From contig OX485804.1 in the NCBI GenBank assembly GCA_950295325.1, positions 5,332,001 to 5,396,000 of the forward strand: a stretch of 64,000 nucleotides of DNA, written 5' to 3'. Source of the DNA: Polytrichum commune. Taxonomy: Eukaryota > Streptophyta > Polytrichopsida > Polytrichales > Polytrichaceae. The notes beneath the pieces were generated by a model. The model was not told where the DNA came from. It made no database searches and saw only the letters and a list, made by a program, of their open reading frames with translations. This document shows, in pieces, positions 1 through 12,690 of the stretch (positions within the stretch are counted from its first letter, which is position 1; each line of letters begins with the position of its first letter). A program made the position numbers and the translations under genes.

Positions 1-1600
1 TGCTCTCCGACATCAATCTGATGGCATTATAGTTCCTAGCAGTAATTGTGTACTAAAGCTGTGAAGATTGGCCACTATCATCATTTCTATCAGAAGGAGA
101 ACACCAGACTTTTGCCTCAGAGTAAATTGATGATAAAATTGTTTGATAGCGTTGGGTGGCTTAAACCCAAGGTCTTACCACAGATCTCATGAGAACTCTG
201 AGGTTAAGCCACCTAAGGCCGGAATAGTACTCAGATGAGAGCACCATACTAACACTTGATTTCTAGTGCATCCTATCATCTATGCTCCATCCAATAATAA
301 TGGGGATGTTAAGAAAAATAGATATTTTCAACCAACCATGTGGGAACCTAGGGACTTGCCTTTGGGGAAGATAAGTGCTTGCTAACTTGTCTGTGCCCGT
401 TCAAAGTGTTCACCTTTGAAAGGAGGCAATATTCTTTGAGGGCTCCTCTAATTCTTATACTGCCCGTTTTGAGATTACATATAGACTTAGAATAACTCAA
501 ACAAAGCAACACCATAATTCACCCCGGTGGCAACATTGGAGTCGCCTTTTTTTCCTTTCTGATAGCCTTCTACAATATTTCACATCGCAATGGCTTAGTT
601 GCAGAGACCTAGAAACACAGGATTGTGAGTTACTGATGAGGCTATCTATAATTTAGAGTAACTTGAAGAGACTGTTGAAAGAATCAACATGCAGTACCAA
701 GTCCATTTCACCTTGCTCACTGTCTTCCCTGATATGGTGACGACCACTAAATTATGTAATGTTACTGGGTCAGCGCCTTATTTGTGAAGAATTGGTCACA
801 CAATGAATAATGCATGTCAATAAATGACAGCTTGACAGAAACTATCAAACTACCGAACTTCTCTCAATGCCTCGCTGCTTCCTCTAGCATGAAATTAGCA
901 TCAGATTTCAGTGATTCTTAACAGATTGAAAGATGCTATCAAATTCTTGGGATTGAGTGCAGCTGTGTAAATGGCATTGATTCTAACCCCCTACCATATT
1001 GCAATTATGTTACTGGCAAAGCTTCAAGAAATTGATGAGCAAAAAATCATCCTCCATTTTCAACCTTCAGTCGATGTGTTGGTGCCGGTGCTTGGTTTCT
1101 CATATTTTGGGCGACAGTCGAGTGTTTGCAAGTAAATCGGTGATTGCATCTCTAACAGTCTGGACACCTGTTAGACAAGAGGACAAATTAGTCAAAGATT
1201 TGGGCCAAGGACCCAAATGTGATGTACCCATTAGGAAAACCGATCAGAGAGCCCTACACCAAAAGGTCACAGTAGCCTGCGGAAGAAGAAGAGGCTCTTC
1301 CCAATCCGAGGCCCCACCCAATCATAGAGGGGGTATCTGAGTAAACCGGATGTCTTTCAACCAATACCGGTGTGTCATAGCCACCATCCAAGGTGTTGAC
1401 CTTTGAAAGGAGACAATAATCTTCAATGGTCCTCTAATTCTCGTGATGATTGTTTTGTGATTACATATAAGCTTAGATGAACTCGTAGATGAAGCAACAT
1501 CAAAATTTACGTCGGTGGTAACATCGAATCATCTTTCTTTCATTCTTCTTGGGACAAGCAATCATAGAGCCCTTCATCAATAGGTGATAGTATACTGCAG
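1..1600. repeat. Spacer with a duplicated ~160-bp segment
   Basis: I see no coding signal here. Two diverged direct copies of one segment lie at about 400-560 and 1380-1550. Both read through CTTTGAAAGGAG, CCTCTAATTCT, GATTACATATA and AAGCAACA in the same order. A shorter related piece occurs near 59730-59790. The final coding exon of the AFG1-like gene (after exon 13) should lie in or beyond this stretch, but I could not place it. Confidence 0.5.
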
Positions 1601-1694
1601 GCGAAGAGGCTCTTCATTTATGCTTGTTTCCATAGGAAGCGATTATATCTATCTCTTTATCTAGGAGAAGCAAATGTGTCAATGCCAAACTTAC

Positions 1695-4600
1695 CGCACG
1701 ACGGAAGGCAAACATCTCCTCTCGTCCTGAATGGATGGATTGGAGACCGATCCTCTCAGTCCGTGTGGAGCCTACTGGAGCTACACCACCTTGCACTGTT
1801 ACATCTCTGCGTAATCGGCTGCCTTCTGCTTCAGTTTCAAACTGTAAGCTGCAGATTGAGGAAAAAGTATGATCAATCAAATGATGTATTAATACAGTTT
1901 CAAACTCACCACTACAAGTCAAATGGTGCATATAAGAGCATCTCCACTTATGGAGCCAAAAACAGACCTCTGCAATTGGCTTTTTTTTGTTCTTTTCAAG
2001 CAAGACCACAGGTTCCATCTCCAAATTCCAATTTTGAATATATTTATGGAATTTGGAGATGTGACATAGTGGGTGGCAGACCTTATGGGTGGGACATATT
2101 ACCATGTTGCCTTAAAAGGCCTAAAAAGCTTATTTAGCATAACAATTAGCTTCTACCACAAAGAATTGAACGGATTTAGAATGACAGATAGAAAAGTTTC
2201 TAGTTATAAGACAAATATGGTAATGACGAAATGAAAGTTGGCCTAAAAGGCCTAACAAGCTCCATGAGCGGAGACACCCAAATATTTCAAATGACCTGAG
2301 CTAAAAGGACCTGCACAAATGAATCGTATCATTTCAGAAAACCATATATACCTTATATACCTTATAACCAGAAAATGCATACTTTTCATTAAAATCCCTC
2401 AAAAGCCAGTGGTCTTTCTAATTTACATTCAGCCTTCACAAGTAGTACGGCATTGGTGCCAAGAATGTCAATATTGTCCAACCTTTCCAAATCAATAATT
2501 GGCCCATCAATTGTGCCCAAGAAGAGATCATCAGGTGGTCCCGCAGCACTACAAATAAGCCGGCAATGGTGATTGTAGAGTTCATCCACTAATGTTATGA
2601 ATCTTCTAGCCTGAAAAAAAAAAATCCACATTGAAGTCATTGTAAACATTTTTGCATTGAGGATATCTCTGTAAAAAACACAAGGTCGCCGCTTGTTAAA
2701 GGAGCTGTTGCCTATGATTAGAGTAAGATTGGGCTTTCTAATGAAGAAAACATTTCCTTGGGTCATGTGGCTGAATTTTATCCAACAGCTTTAAGGAAAT
2801 AAAGGAACATACCTTATCAATCATGCGCATACTCATGATTGGGATATCTGTGATAAATACTGTGTGATACTGTTGAGCCAGAGCTATGTAGTCCGCTGCT
2901 CCAACCTGCATGGTTCTTCGATGTGAGAGTTTCTCCCTAAATGGACCAAGGGGCTTAATGTACAACCTATATACACAATTTCTACAAGCCTCACCAAGTC
3001 TTAAAATTATAATCACATTATTTTAGATTTGAAATCTTATTTAGTGCATTATCTTATTTCAAGGAGAAAATAAAATTAAAAACTCATACGTGACATTGAT
3101 AATTGAAATACTAAGTATGTGTTTGCATCCAAGGGCACCCAGGTTGTGTATTTGAATCTAAATCTTCAATCAGCTTAAGGTATTCAACTGATTTGAGAAG
3201 TGCACTTGAAGGATGAGTTAAAGTCAGATAGGGTAACTAACAACAGACAAAAATATATATTTGATGTACATACTTCCATTTGTTGGAAATTGTGGCACAC
3301 TCGTAGACCAGGAAAAAAGAGGTAAAAGAGAGCTTACTGGACGACCACACGCTTCTTCGAAGGTAAATCGAGCAACACCATTGCAGCTCTCTGGGACCTG
3401 TAAAAACCTGTTACCTCAAACATGAGACAACTATGTCATGAAATTGAACTTGCTAGAAATACACCTGTATAAGCCCAATCAGCATAAATTGACCTGAATT
3501 AGCCTAGGAACCTAACAAGAACTCAGGGTCATGAACTTGTATTTGATGATAACTCCACAATCAGCTCGATTGAACTTATCAGCGAAACATGTTCTATCTA
3601 GATAATAAAGCTCAAGGGAAATTCTGAAGCTCTATTCAAGTTCTTATGGACCTCTTGACAATCTCTAGAATTTTCTCAAGTTTCTGAAAAGTATCACCTT
3701 CCAAACATCACGGGTATGCAGTCAGACCGAAAGGAGGCATTGGACATTTCAATAATTGGTGTTGTTATGTCATCCCACAGCTTCTCCAGCTCTAGTTGGG
3801 CTTGGCTGTTCAGGGGCCAAAAGTAATGGGTCTGCTCTCCCTGCCCACCAACACTAGTGTCAACAATATCTCCACAACCAAAAGGTTATCAATGACAATT
3901 ACATTTGAATTCCTCTACGAGGCAGATACCTATAATGGCTGTAGTTTAGGTTTTTAAAACTCAGATACCTGTAGTTCATAACCGCGCGATAACCAGGTTG
4001 ATAACCGGCCAACACTTGTGCATACCACTATGGCAGGACTGGAAAAGAACAGAGGGTACCCTGACCTAAACTCAGCACTTAAGAGAACTTGAATGTACAT
4101 GCATCTATCAAGAATTGCAGGGACAAATTTTAGAGGTTTAAGGAAAGGATTGAATGAAAGAAGATCATCTACATGTGTGAGTTACAAATATATTTGGTGC
4201 AGTGCCTAAAAATCGAGTAACAATTGAGTGACCACAAAAGAATGTGAGCAATTATGCACACTTTTTGTACCTTCAGAGGTGTTGCCATGAGACGGCGGTA
4301 GTCTGTATCAGTGCCAACAAGCAGGGATTGACAATGACGGTTGATTTCATTCACAAAAACAGCAAACAACTCCTTCTGCATGCCTTCCTGGTGAAGAAAA
4401 AAGAACATGCTTTGGAATCAATCTCAAATTCCACTGTCTATTTTCTTAGCTATAGTAATAATGACAATGTAGCAAGTCATGAAGCAACATGATAGTGTGT
4501 GATCCTTATCAAAATAACCCATGAAAATAAATAAATAAATAAATAAATAAATAAAGAGAGAAAGAAAGGAAGAAGAGAAGAGCACCTTGTTTAAGTCCCA

Positions 4601-7600
4601 GGGAGCACGATTGCTAGTGGCTACTATAACAGCTCCCCGTCTCAAAAGGTGCCCCAGAATGCCAGCCAAAGCAACTGCTGTAAATACATCCAAAACCTGC
4701 AAAACATAATGTGTATGTGAATGAAATGAAATCAATTTTGAAGTCAATGAAGCCAACAAATTTATGAGATTAGTACGTCAGGGTAGGGTCAAATAAGGCT
4801 GATTCTCTAGAGTAAAAAAGAGCAGAGGCCTCTATGAGATAATGGCTTATATCAACCTGATGATCCACTTGATGAATGAGCATTGCATTCAATATTTAAT
4901 TGAAGAACAGACTAAATTTACCAAGACAAAACCAACGCCCTAAAATATTGAGAAGAGCCTGCTAAAACCACTTACCCACCTAAAACCAACATCCTAAAAT
5001 CTTGCACAGAAAGTACACATTGATTTTGAGGATGTCCACTATCTTAATATCCCATGATGGGTTTTGGATCATCTACCAATGAAACTTCAAACCCTTACAA
5101 CTATTGTATGCAGAATCCAAATAAGGCATACTATAGTACATTGGTCTCTACTTTTCAATTGCTAACAAGAATTGTTCAATTGTTCTATTGATCTGATAAT
5201 TGTAGCTACACTGAACGCTTTAAGTGACAGTTTTAGCACCTCCACCTTACCTGCACCTCATCAAAGCAGAGGAGGCTTGCACCCCCTTCTACATCATTTT
5301 CAGATGCAAGAAGTTCATCTGCAACGGTCTCCAATATTGCACTCTCTGTTTGCTGCTCAGTTTCATAACGTTGAGTTGCCTCAAGCCATTCTTTAGCCGC
5401 AGCTTCTACAGTTAGAGCAGGTAAATTTACAGACGAATCGGAACTTTGGTCCAACTTGGGTGGTCTCTTCTTTCTCCCATGACTCCAAAGCATGTGCATG
5501 CGGTGATGAACCTCCAGCATTGCCTAATCCAAGAGAAATTCGCAAATTTTACCCAATCTATAAGTAAGAGTAGCTCAATGATTACACCCTTCCTTCATTT
5601 GTTCTATGTCAAACATAATGATGCTCAAAAATCACATGGACCAAGATAGAGCACAAAATAAAGCATATTTTGAGTTTTGTGTTTTTTAACCCTGCAACAT
5701 GATGGAAAATGACTCTTTACCGCATTAAAGTGCATTCTTCGTCTGTAACGAACCACACCCTCTGCTGACTTAAAAAACAGGTCCATAAGGAGAGTTTTAC
5801 CTGGCCAAAGATTCTGAGTTAATACCAGGAAATACGGAAAGAACATAATTAGGGGTTGATAAATAAAAAATGACCACAACAAATAGCTTGAAGATTGGAT
5901 AATTAATACTCACCGCAACCAACGTTCCCATACAAGTAGATTCCTTGTGGTGCCGAAGGCGGCTGTGGTCGTGTGCCCACTAAGGAATCAAGTTTTTTCT
6001 CCCTCTCTATGTGTGCTACCAAGAAACCTGCACCTGGTTCAACAGCAATGTTCTTTGCCTTCCTAAGTAGACCCCACATACCCCCACACCAACAACCCCA
6101 AAAACCTCTAAGATTCTCTACAAAGTGTTTAATTTTCTGTTTGGAAGGCTATCTACAATGTTTCAATGGAACAAAAGTTTCCAGGATAAGGGGTCAGCAA
6201 TATGACCACATGTGAATGTTGAGTTACAATATATGAAGCACCTGGAGAACCACCGGGTGAGCCGATTCTTTCTCTGAGCATCTGACATGTTTTGTATCCG
6301 TCGCCGCGCTTCCACAGTAGCTTCTTCTTCCAGGATGATTCCTTTCATTTCCTTCCTCTTTGACATCCACTTGTTTAGCTCCACCTAAAATTTCATGTCG
6401 GATTAGGTGTACATGGGATGACTCATATCCTGAAGAACGTTCTCTTTCTATCTGCCTTCAAGAATGGATTTCCAAGGATCAAAGTCCTTGAGTACATGTA
6501 TGAATGCCAAGCATAACTAACTGGCAAGCTCTCATTGGTTGACACCTCATTGCTACCAATCTTCAGACAAAGCCTTCTCCCATCCACCAAGCTTCAACTC
6601 AAAGACCTTGCCAAAATGATTGATAAATAAATGACTGCACCACCTCTGGCTAAACCCTAATTGACTTGTTGAAGAATATTGTACTATACACTGCAATAGA
6701 TTCCTGTTTAGAGTAGCTTACTTGATAGATTTTCATTTTCTTCTCATGTTCTCTCATATTGCCAAGAAGCTGATCCAGAGCCTTGGCAACACTCTCCTGT
6801 CTCGCATCGTGCTGCAACATTCCTCCAGCCACCATGCCTTTATACAATTCCAAGGGCCCCTCTTTCTCTGCACACGTCACCATTAATCACATCAAATACC
6901 CGGCAATGCCTAGCTCTGGCTGCAAATTAGGGCAGCAGATCTTCATGCTGGTCATCAATACCATCTTCCAAAATTGCGCAAAAAAACCCTGAAGTCATCT
7001 TCAATTCTGAGAAAAACTCTCAAATGCATTCTCCCCTCACCTTGCCTTCCAGTTTTGAGATTGTAAATAAGGAGAAAATTCTACAAATCAATGACATCTC
7101 ATTGAACCCTCAAGGAGCACCCTCTCTTTCTACACACTTTGGCATTCACATGAAATAATGGGCAATGTCAATCTCTATCTACAAATTAGGGCAGGAGCTC
7201 ATCTTGTTAACCATCAATCCATCTTGCAAAATTGTGCATTAAAAAACTCTGGAGCACCTTCAATTTTGAGGAAAACGCTCTCAGTTAAATTCTTCCCTCA
7301 CCTTTGCCTTCCAATATTGAAATTGCACATATAGTACGAAATTCTATCAATTAATGACGTCTCATTAAACCCTCAAAGAGAACCCTCCTTTCTACACACT
7401 TCAGCATTCACATCAAATAGTGGGCAATGCCAATCTCTATCTCAAATTAGGGCAGCAGATCATCCTGCTGGTCATCAATCCGTCTTGCATAATTGTGGGA
7501 AAAAAAACCTTGAAGTCACCTTCTTCAAATTGGCGATGAAGACCCTCTCATCTAAACTTTTCCCTCACCTTGCCTTCCACTTTTTAAATTGCGTATATGG

Positions 7601-8098
7601 TAGGAAGTTCTACCAATTAATGAAATCTCAGTAAACTCTCATATATTGGGCAATCAATTCCTAGCCCTGGCTACAAACTAGTCAGAAGCTCATCTTGCTG
7701 GCCATCATTCCGTCTTGCAATATTGTGAAAAATGAACCCTAGAGTCCCTTCATTTGTGCTATCACAGAAAAAACTCAATTAAAACTTTTTTCTTCACCTT
7801 GCCTTCCAATTTTGAAGTTCTCTCAATGCTTTAGGACATTCTACCGGTTGATGACAGCTCATAAACCCTCAATATTGAGCTGATCGGTGACAGATGAGTA
7901 CATTGAAGTGCACATACCCCAAAAATCCTTACAAACACAAATTTCTCAGCATTTTCAGCGCAAATTGGCCTACCAAGAATTTTTAACCACATTTAAGCAG
8001 AGTACGATCTTACCAGGTACCGAACTTAGAACTCGGATGTGCCATGGCGGGGGGGCTTTGAGCTGAATGACACGCCTCCACTGCACTCGTTGCATCAT
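1695..8098 (-). CDS. AFG1L: AFG1/LACE1-like mitochondrial AAA-type ATPase, ~13 exons, 3' end not located
   Basis: This gene encodes the P-loop ATPase family AFG1 (animal LACE1/AFG1L), a mitochondrial inner-membrane protein involved in turnover of respiratory-chain subunits. Exons read on the minus strand: 8014-8098 (start MMQRVQWRR, basic and Arg-rich as in a transit peptide), 6722-6867 (GPLELYKGMVAGG), ~6227-6384 (VELNKWM), 5914-6027 (RPQPPSAPQGIYLYGNVGCG), 5721-5800, 5251-5523, 4586-4696, 4271-4387, ~3698-3880 (HYFWPLN..VMFG), 3338-3397 (VPESCNGVARFTFEEACGRP), 2813-2905, 2483-2610 and 1695-1848. Walker A GNVGCGKT is split across exons 4 and 5, Walker B is LLCFDE, and the family signature VATSNRAP is in exon 7. 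Most junctions are GT/AG and keep phase. The exon 3 end and the exon 8-9-10 joins do not fit perfectly in phase, so a micro-exon may be missing. Exon 13 ends at FAFRRA with a GTAAG donor, so at least one more exon is needed. No disabling lesion is seen. Confidence 0.85.
6862..7900. repeat. Four-copy ~255-bp tandem repeat in AFG1-like intron 1
   Basis: Diverged head-to-tail copies start near 6862, 7120, 7375 and 7640. Each carries the order CTTTCT(C/A)(T/C)(G/A)CACAC, GGGCAATG or GGCAATGCC, (T/C)TACAAATTAGGGCAG, CATCAATCC, CCTCACCTTGCCTTCCA and TTCTACCAATTAATGA. The first copy begins inside exon 2, at the splice acceptor. The repeat therefore duplicated the exon 2 border together with intron sequence. 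Only one unit is present in the truncated gene copy at about 27 kb. Confidence 0.75.
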
Positions 8099-8530
8099 TT
8101 TGTGCTAACAAAATTTGCACCAATTTCTCCTTCAAACATCCACCATAATAAATTTCCGCCTAACCCCTCTGCGATTCGCTCCCTTCCAATTGCAGCTTCG
8201 ATGGCATGCAATTGCGAGAGTGTTGGTGAGAATTTGAGACTTCTCTCAACAACCCAAAATTGTAAAAGGAATTGTTGTCACATGCAACACGTCTGTGGTG
8301 TCGTCATCGGAGGCCAGAGAGAGCATAAATGAATCAATGCATCGTCGAATCATCGCTGCCATTGCATTGCGGAGACGTGGATAGCTCTAAGCGCTGCGGA
8401 GGAGGAGGATGAGAATTACAGGTTCTGGATGTCATTCATCCATTGCCTCTCTTTTTGGACAGATTATGATTGTTTTAGACTTCAATTTACATCCAAGAAA
8501 CTTCCAGTGATTAGAGTTATCCTTATAAGT
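8099..8530. promoter_or_regulatory. Probable 5' UTR/promoter side of the AFG1-like gene
   Basis: This stretch lies directly upstream of the AFG1-like start codon on the minus strand. Its first ~200 bases are conserved in the truncated copy at 27.6-27.8 kb (CACCAATTTCTCCTTCAAAC and following), so it belongs to the duplicated gene unit. I cannot identify a TATA box or a transcription start with confidence. Confidence 0.35.
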
Positions 8531-8532
8531 CT

Positions 8533-8896
8533 CTCAAACTCTCATGTTTTGGTAGGGAGTTTCATCACATTGTTGACATTTTAAAATGTTCTAAGGAGCA
8601 TTCAAAATGGTGTTGGACCCCCAAGTTTAATAAAATGAAGGGGAGGCATTTGGCTTCAGGCAGGAGCCGTTTATAGGAAAATGAACTCCCTATCAAACTT
8701 TAGAGAGCATCATTTTAAGTGCCTTCAAAAGTTTGTCATGAGGTTTTATTTTTATATAATCATATGTTGAGCGAAGTCAAATGTCTCCCTTTCATTTTAC
8801 CATGTTTGATTGTGTCCCACACCACTTGAACAACCTTAAACATTCTAGAATGTTTCAAGTGGGACAAAACTCTCTACTAAAATAGGAGTTTTCAAG
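8533..8896. mobile_element. Foldback/MITE-like element, copy 1
   Basis: Imperfect terminal inverted arms are present: CTCAAACTCTCATGTTTT with GTAGGGAGTTT on the left, and AAACTCTCTACTAAAATAGG with AGTTTTCAAG on the right. It has no coding capacity. A diverged relative with the same internal order (GTTTTGGTAGGGA, GGAGCATTCAA, AAGGGGAGGCATTTG, CACTTGAACA) lies at about 54490-54915. Two copies with paired ends indicate a non-autonomous DNA element family. No clear target duplication is seen. Confidence 0.6.
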
Positions 8897-8899
8897 AAG

Positions 8900-10690
8900 G
8901 TAAATCTATTGTGTCAAAAAGTCACTAATGGCTAAATTATCCCATAATTGGTTTCTCAATTTCAAAAGATCAAATCTTGCTCAGTATATAAATAAAATAA
9001 AAACAACATCGATGCTTTTTATTTGCACCAATGTGAATGGGAGCATGTTCTTCCTTACCCTGATCTTGTTTTATTAGGTGACAAAGGTAGGCATACTTCA
9101 TACCTTCCGGGAGGTGGGCCCCTTCAATTAATAGTTTCAAGATGGGGGGGGGGGGATGTCATTTGTGAGTTTTTGGTGAATCGAGTGTGGGTATTTGAGT
9201 TCATGAGGGCAGGTCGATTGGGACTTGCTTGTTGTCAAGCTATTCTTAATTTAGAACGAGGTATGTGAGATAATTTTTGACTAATTTGATGCACTTACTT
9301 AGTGATAAGCATGTGTGTAACCTTGTTTTATAAATCTATCATGCTAGCCTAAGGACACTTTACATGTTTGTCGAGTCACTTTCTGATGCAAAGAGTAAGA
9401 CAACGCATTGGATTGGAACCATTCTCAATTATTTTATTGACCGTGACTCAACCTTTCACATCTTCCACACAAGCAATGTAGTAGCACATGTACGTGTATT
9501 ACCACATTCAATCAAACTTTGGTTTTAATATGCACACATGACAACCTAATGTCCAGAGGGCAATACGTGTTTCCTGCTCTCCATGTATAATTGTAGAACA
9601 ACATTTAGGTGTTGGGAATGTTCGGAACCATGGCCGTATATTTATACTCAAACCACCCTCATAAACCATCATAAGGCTCCAATTTTCATCCATGAAATCA
9701 CTTCAAATTGAATTCACAAATTCATAAGGTTGTTTCATTATAATGAGATTGTGCTCTAAAATTATTGTTAAGGCCATCATCCCAATAGCATCAACTATGT
9801 GGCTTTCAAAAGGTATTTGTATCGTTTAGCACATTGAAGGTATCATGATGAAAGAATGACCATTGTGGGTTGTTGGTGGTTATCCAGCCGAGTTTGTAAG
9901 TTGGGTGGGGCTAGGAATAAGCCAGATTCTATACAAAATTATACTATGTCTATTCCTTCAGCAAAACATCGCATTGGCAAATTTAGCCTGATAAACTTGG
10001 GTGAAGTAGTGTCATTGATATTATTACGGAGTATAATGGAACAACTCAAAATTTAACAACCCTAAATAATATTATGTTTCCCCATATCTAGGTTTCAACG
10101 TAGCAATATGTGTCTTTGGTTCCTTCGTTGCGATCCTGAATGTATGAAATTCGGTGATCCTTAACTATTCCAAAATGAAAAACAACCCTTCCCAAACGAC
10201 AATTTTCCTTGGAAGGTAAATTCATAACCTCTACCTACATCCAATGATGGTGACTGCAAATAGCATGATAATATTCCATGCATAGCCTCGGGTTGAATGG
10301 TTATTCCATAGTAAGCACATTTATGTATTAGGTATTGGTTAGTCTGACTGTCTGAGGACGCATTATGATCATCGGCGCGCCCGAACGCGAGAATCCGTCA
10401 TCACCCTCCCCTTACATCGTGGTGTGCGAAATTCCTTCCACAGAACCTTGACGTAACTCAGACTAAAATTAGTGCACCGCGAAATTTATCGTACGATTGT
10501 GAGGGACCAACGTCGTAAACCTGCAAACTGGCTGGGTGTAACATGAATGCTAACATATGATTTGCGTCAGTCTCGAGCAGGCGGCCGGCAACACAAACTA
10601 TAAAGTCCTGCTAGAAGCATCTACTACAATATTTCTAACTCCAGAAGCAGAGACTGATGTCAAGATATTGATCACTTTTGCGCACTAAGT
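8900..10690. other. Intergenic, no gene recognised
   Basis: This is AT-rich spacer with a nine-G run near 9146. A short plus-strand ORF at 9023-9268 crosses that G run and shows no domain, so I do not call it. Base composition becomes less AT-rich after about 10370, where the repeat field begins. Confidence 0.5.
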
Positions 10691-11380
10691 TATTCAGAGT
10701 ATGCTGCCGTGAAAGTCTTTCGCTCTACAGCAGCTAAGCATCACTTCATCAACTCTGCCTTACGAACAAACGAACCCGAGCGACCGTCACTGGACCAAAA
10801 TCATCGGCAATATAACATTGCTTAAGAGTTCCACGAGGAGATCATTTTCTTACATGCAGACTTTGAAGTTTTTCGTTAATTGCCATAGCTACCTTACCTC
10901 TGCACCTCGTCGGTGCATGCATCAAAAAGCCTTAGAAGTCAACCGCTCCTCCCAAGACTACGACGGAATTTTGATTTATCGAATAGGTAGTCTAGCCGCA
11001 GTGCACATCGCGGTTCTGTCGCTTATCTTTCAGACTCTATTTCCCCTTACCAACTAGTCTCACAAAACGAGCGACCGTGGACCAAAATCATCGGCATAGC
11101 ATTTACTCAAACTTTCATCGAGGAGATCATATTCTTACATGCAAACCACGAGGATTTCCGTTAGTTACCATAGCTATCTTACCTCTCCACTCGCCCGTGC
11201 ATAGCTTAAGAAGCATTGGAAGTCAACTAATTCTCACAGGACAACGACATAAATTTAAAATTCATCAAATAGTCTAGCCGCCGCAGTGCATGCGCTCATT
11301 GTTCCTGACGCTTATTGTTCGAACTGTAGGTAATTTCCCTTTCCACTTAGCCCCACAATACGGATCCAAGAAAGATTTGT
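10690..11380. repeat. ~280-bp repeat field, left part
   Basis: Diverged direct copies start near 10740 and 11065. Shared blocks in order are CGAGCGACCGT, GGACCAAAATCATCGGC, GAGGAGATCAT followed by TCTTACATGCA, TACC(A)TAGCTA, GCCTTAGAAGTCAA, TAGTCTAGCCGCAGTGCA and a TTCCCCTT-type end. The same unit recurs on the other side of the small ORF at 11524-11847. No terminal inverted repeat or ORF of its own is apparent. Confidence 0.7.
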
Positions 11381-11523
11381 CAAAGTGTCTGTGATTCGTT
11401 GTAATCAAGGAGCAATCCCGACGTCTGTCCATACCGCTATTGGGCAATATTTATACCTCAAATGTGTGGTGACTCAATACCGGGAAAACTTGAGTTCACC
11501 CTCTGACATGCATCAAATGTAAC

Positions 11524-11847
11524 TTAGAGCTGCTTGAACCTCTTCATTGTTTGCTTGTATTTGGCCCAATAGAGAGGGCCGGGTGCTCCTCTCACTCTTT
11601 TCATGCCAACGATTGGCCACTCGTTACCCTCCACATCAAACGCGAAACCGTTGTCAGTGAGCACATCCGTGTCATGATCAGTGAGTCTTACATACTCCAC
11701 GATGTCTTTCTCTGGGTTGTAGCGGGCGAATATGTCTTCCATGTCACGCGCCGCAGCCTTTTCTCTCGCCTTGATGTACTTGAAGCCAATGTAGACAACA
11801 ACAGCCAGTATAATTGCAATGGCTATGCCAATGCCATGAGCCGCCAT
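11524..11847 (-). CDS. Small single-pass membrane protein, 107 aa, unknown
   Basis: A single uninterrupted ORF with a Met start. Residues about 5-24 (IGIAIAIILAVVVYIGFKYI) form one hydrophobic helix, followed by basic KAREKAAAR. This fits an N-terminal anchor or signal-anchor with a cytosolic or lumenal tail. The tail is mixed-charge, contains a DHDTDVLTDNG turn and ends with the basic stretch KYKQTMKRFKQL. It is less AT-rich than its surroundings. I do not recognise the family. The ORF sits between two halves of a ~280-bp repeat field, so its 5' and 3' flanks are repeats. It may be a real gene or a captured exon. Confidence 0.5.
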   Translation of the reverse strand: MAAHGIGIAIAIILAVVVYIGFKYIKAREKAAARDMEDIFARYNPEKDIVEYVRLTDHDTDVLTDNGFAFDVEGNEWPIVGMKRVRGAPGPLYWAKYKQTMKRFKQL

Positions 11848-11899
11848 CCTGCTTCCAACTTCTGTTGCACACAGCCTACGCAGTTTCGCTCAGCACCAG

Positions 11900-12690
11900 C
11901 TTAGCCTCACTTAATCAACTTTGCCTTATTAACAAACGAACCCAAGCGACCGTGACTGGATCACAATCATCGGCATAAGATTGCTCAACGACATTCAACC
12001 CAGAGATCATATTCTTACATGCAAATCCTGAAGAATCCCATTGATCACCATAGCCACCTCGCCTCCGCTCGCCTGTGCATGCCTCAACAAGCCTTAGAAG
12101 TTCTCAACCAATCCTCACAGGACTACGACACGCATTAATTTCATCGAATAGTCCAGCCGCAGTGCACATTAATTGTGTCAATGAGGCGATAGGTTTTCTC
12201 ACGTGCAGTCCGTGAAGAAACCCGTTAATTACCATAGGTACCTCGCCTTCACTCGCCTGTGTAAACCTCAAGAAACCTTAGAAGTACTCAAACCGATCCT
12301 CGCGGGACTACCACACGCATTTGATTCATCGACTCCTCGTTCCTGTCGCTTATGGTACATACTGTATTTCGCCTATCCATCTAGCCTCACAACCCGAGCG
12401 ACCATGGACCAAAAATCATCGGCATAACACTACGGAAGACTTCCAACGAGGAGATCAATTTCTAGCATGCAGACCGCAAAGAATTCCGTTGACAAGTAGA
12501 GCTACCTTACCTTTCCACCTGCCGGTGTATGCCTCAAGAAGCCTTAGAAGTGAACCCGCTCCTCACAGGACGACGACACACATTTTGATTCATCGAATAG
12601 TCTAGCCGCAGTGCACATTGCGCTCACTGTTCCTATCCCTTATAGTTCGAACTGGAGGTACTTTCCTTTTCGTAAAGACCTCGCCCTAAT
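11900..12690. repeat. ~280-bp repeat field, right part
   Basis: Three more diverged copies of the unit seen at 10.7-11.4 kb start near 11930, 12190 and 12390. They share AACGAACCC(A/G)AGCGACCGT, GGACCAAAAATCATCGGC, GCCTTAGAAGT, ACGACACGCATT or a similar block, and TCGAATAGTC(T)AGCCGCAGTGCAC. They lie immediately upstream of the small minus-strand ORF and would form its promoter region. Confidence 0.7.

Noticed and set aside
999-1340. 113-codon plus-strand ORF
   Set aside because: It overlaps the spacer and duplicated repeat, and its composition shows no domain.
1676-2137. 153-codon plus-strand ORF
   Set aside because: It is antisense to AFG1-like exon 13, whose minus-strand translation matches the family.
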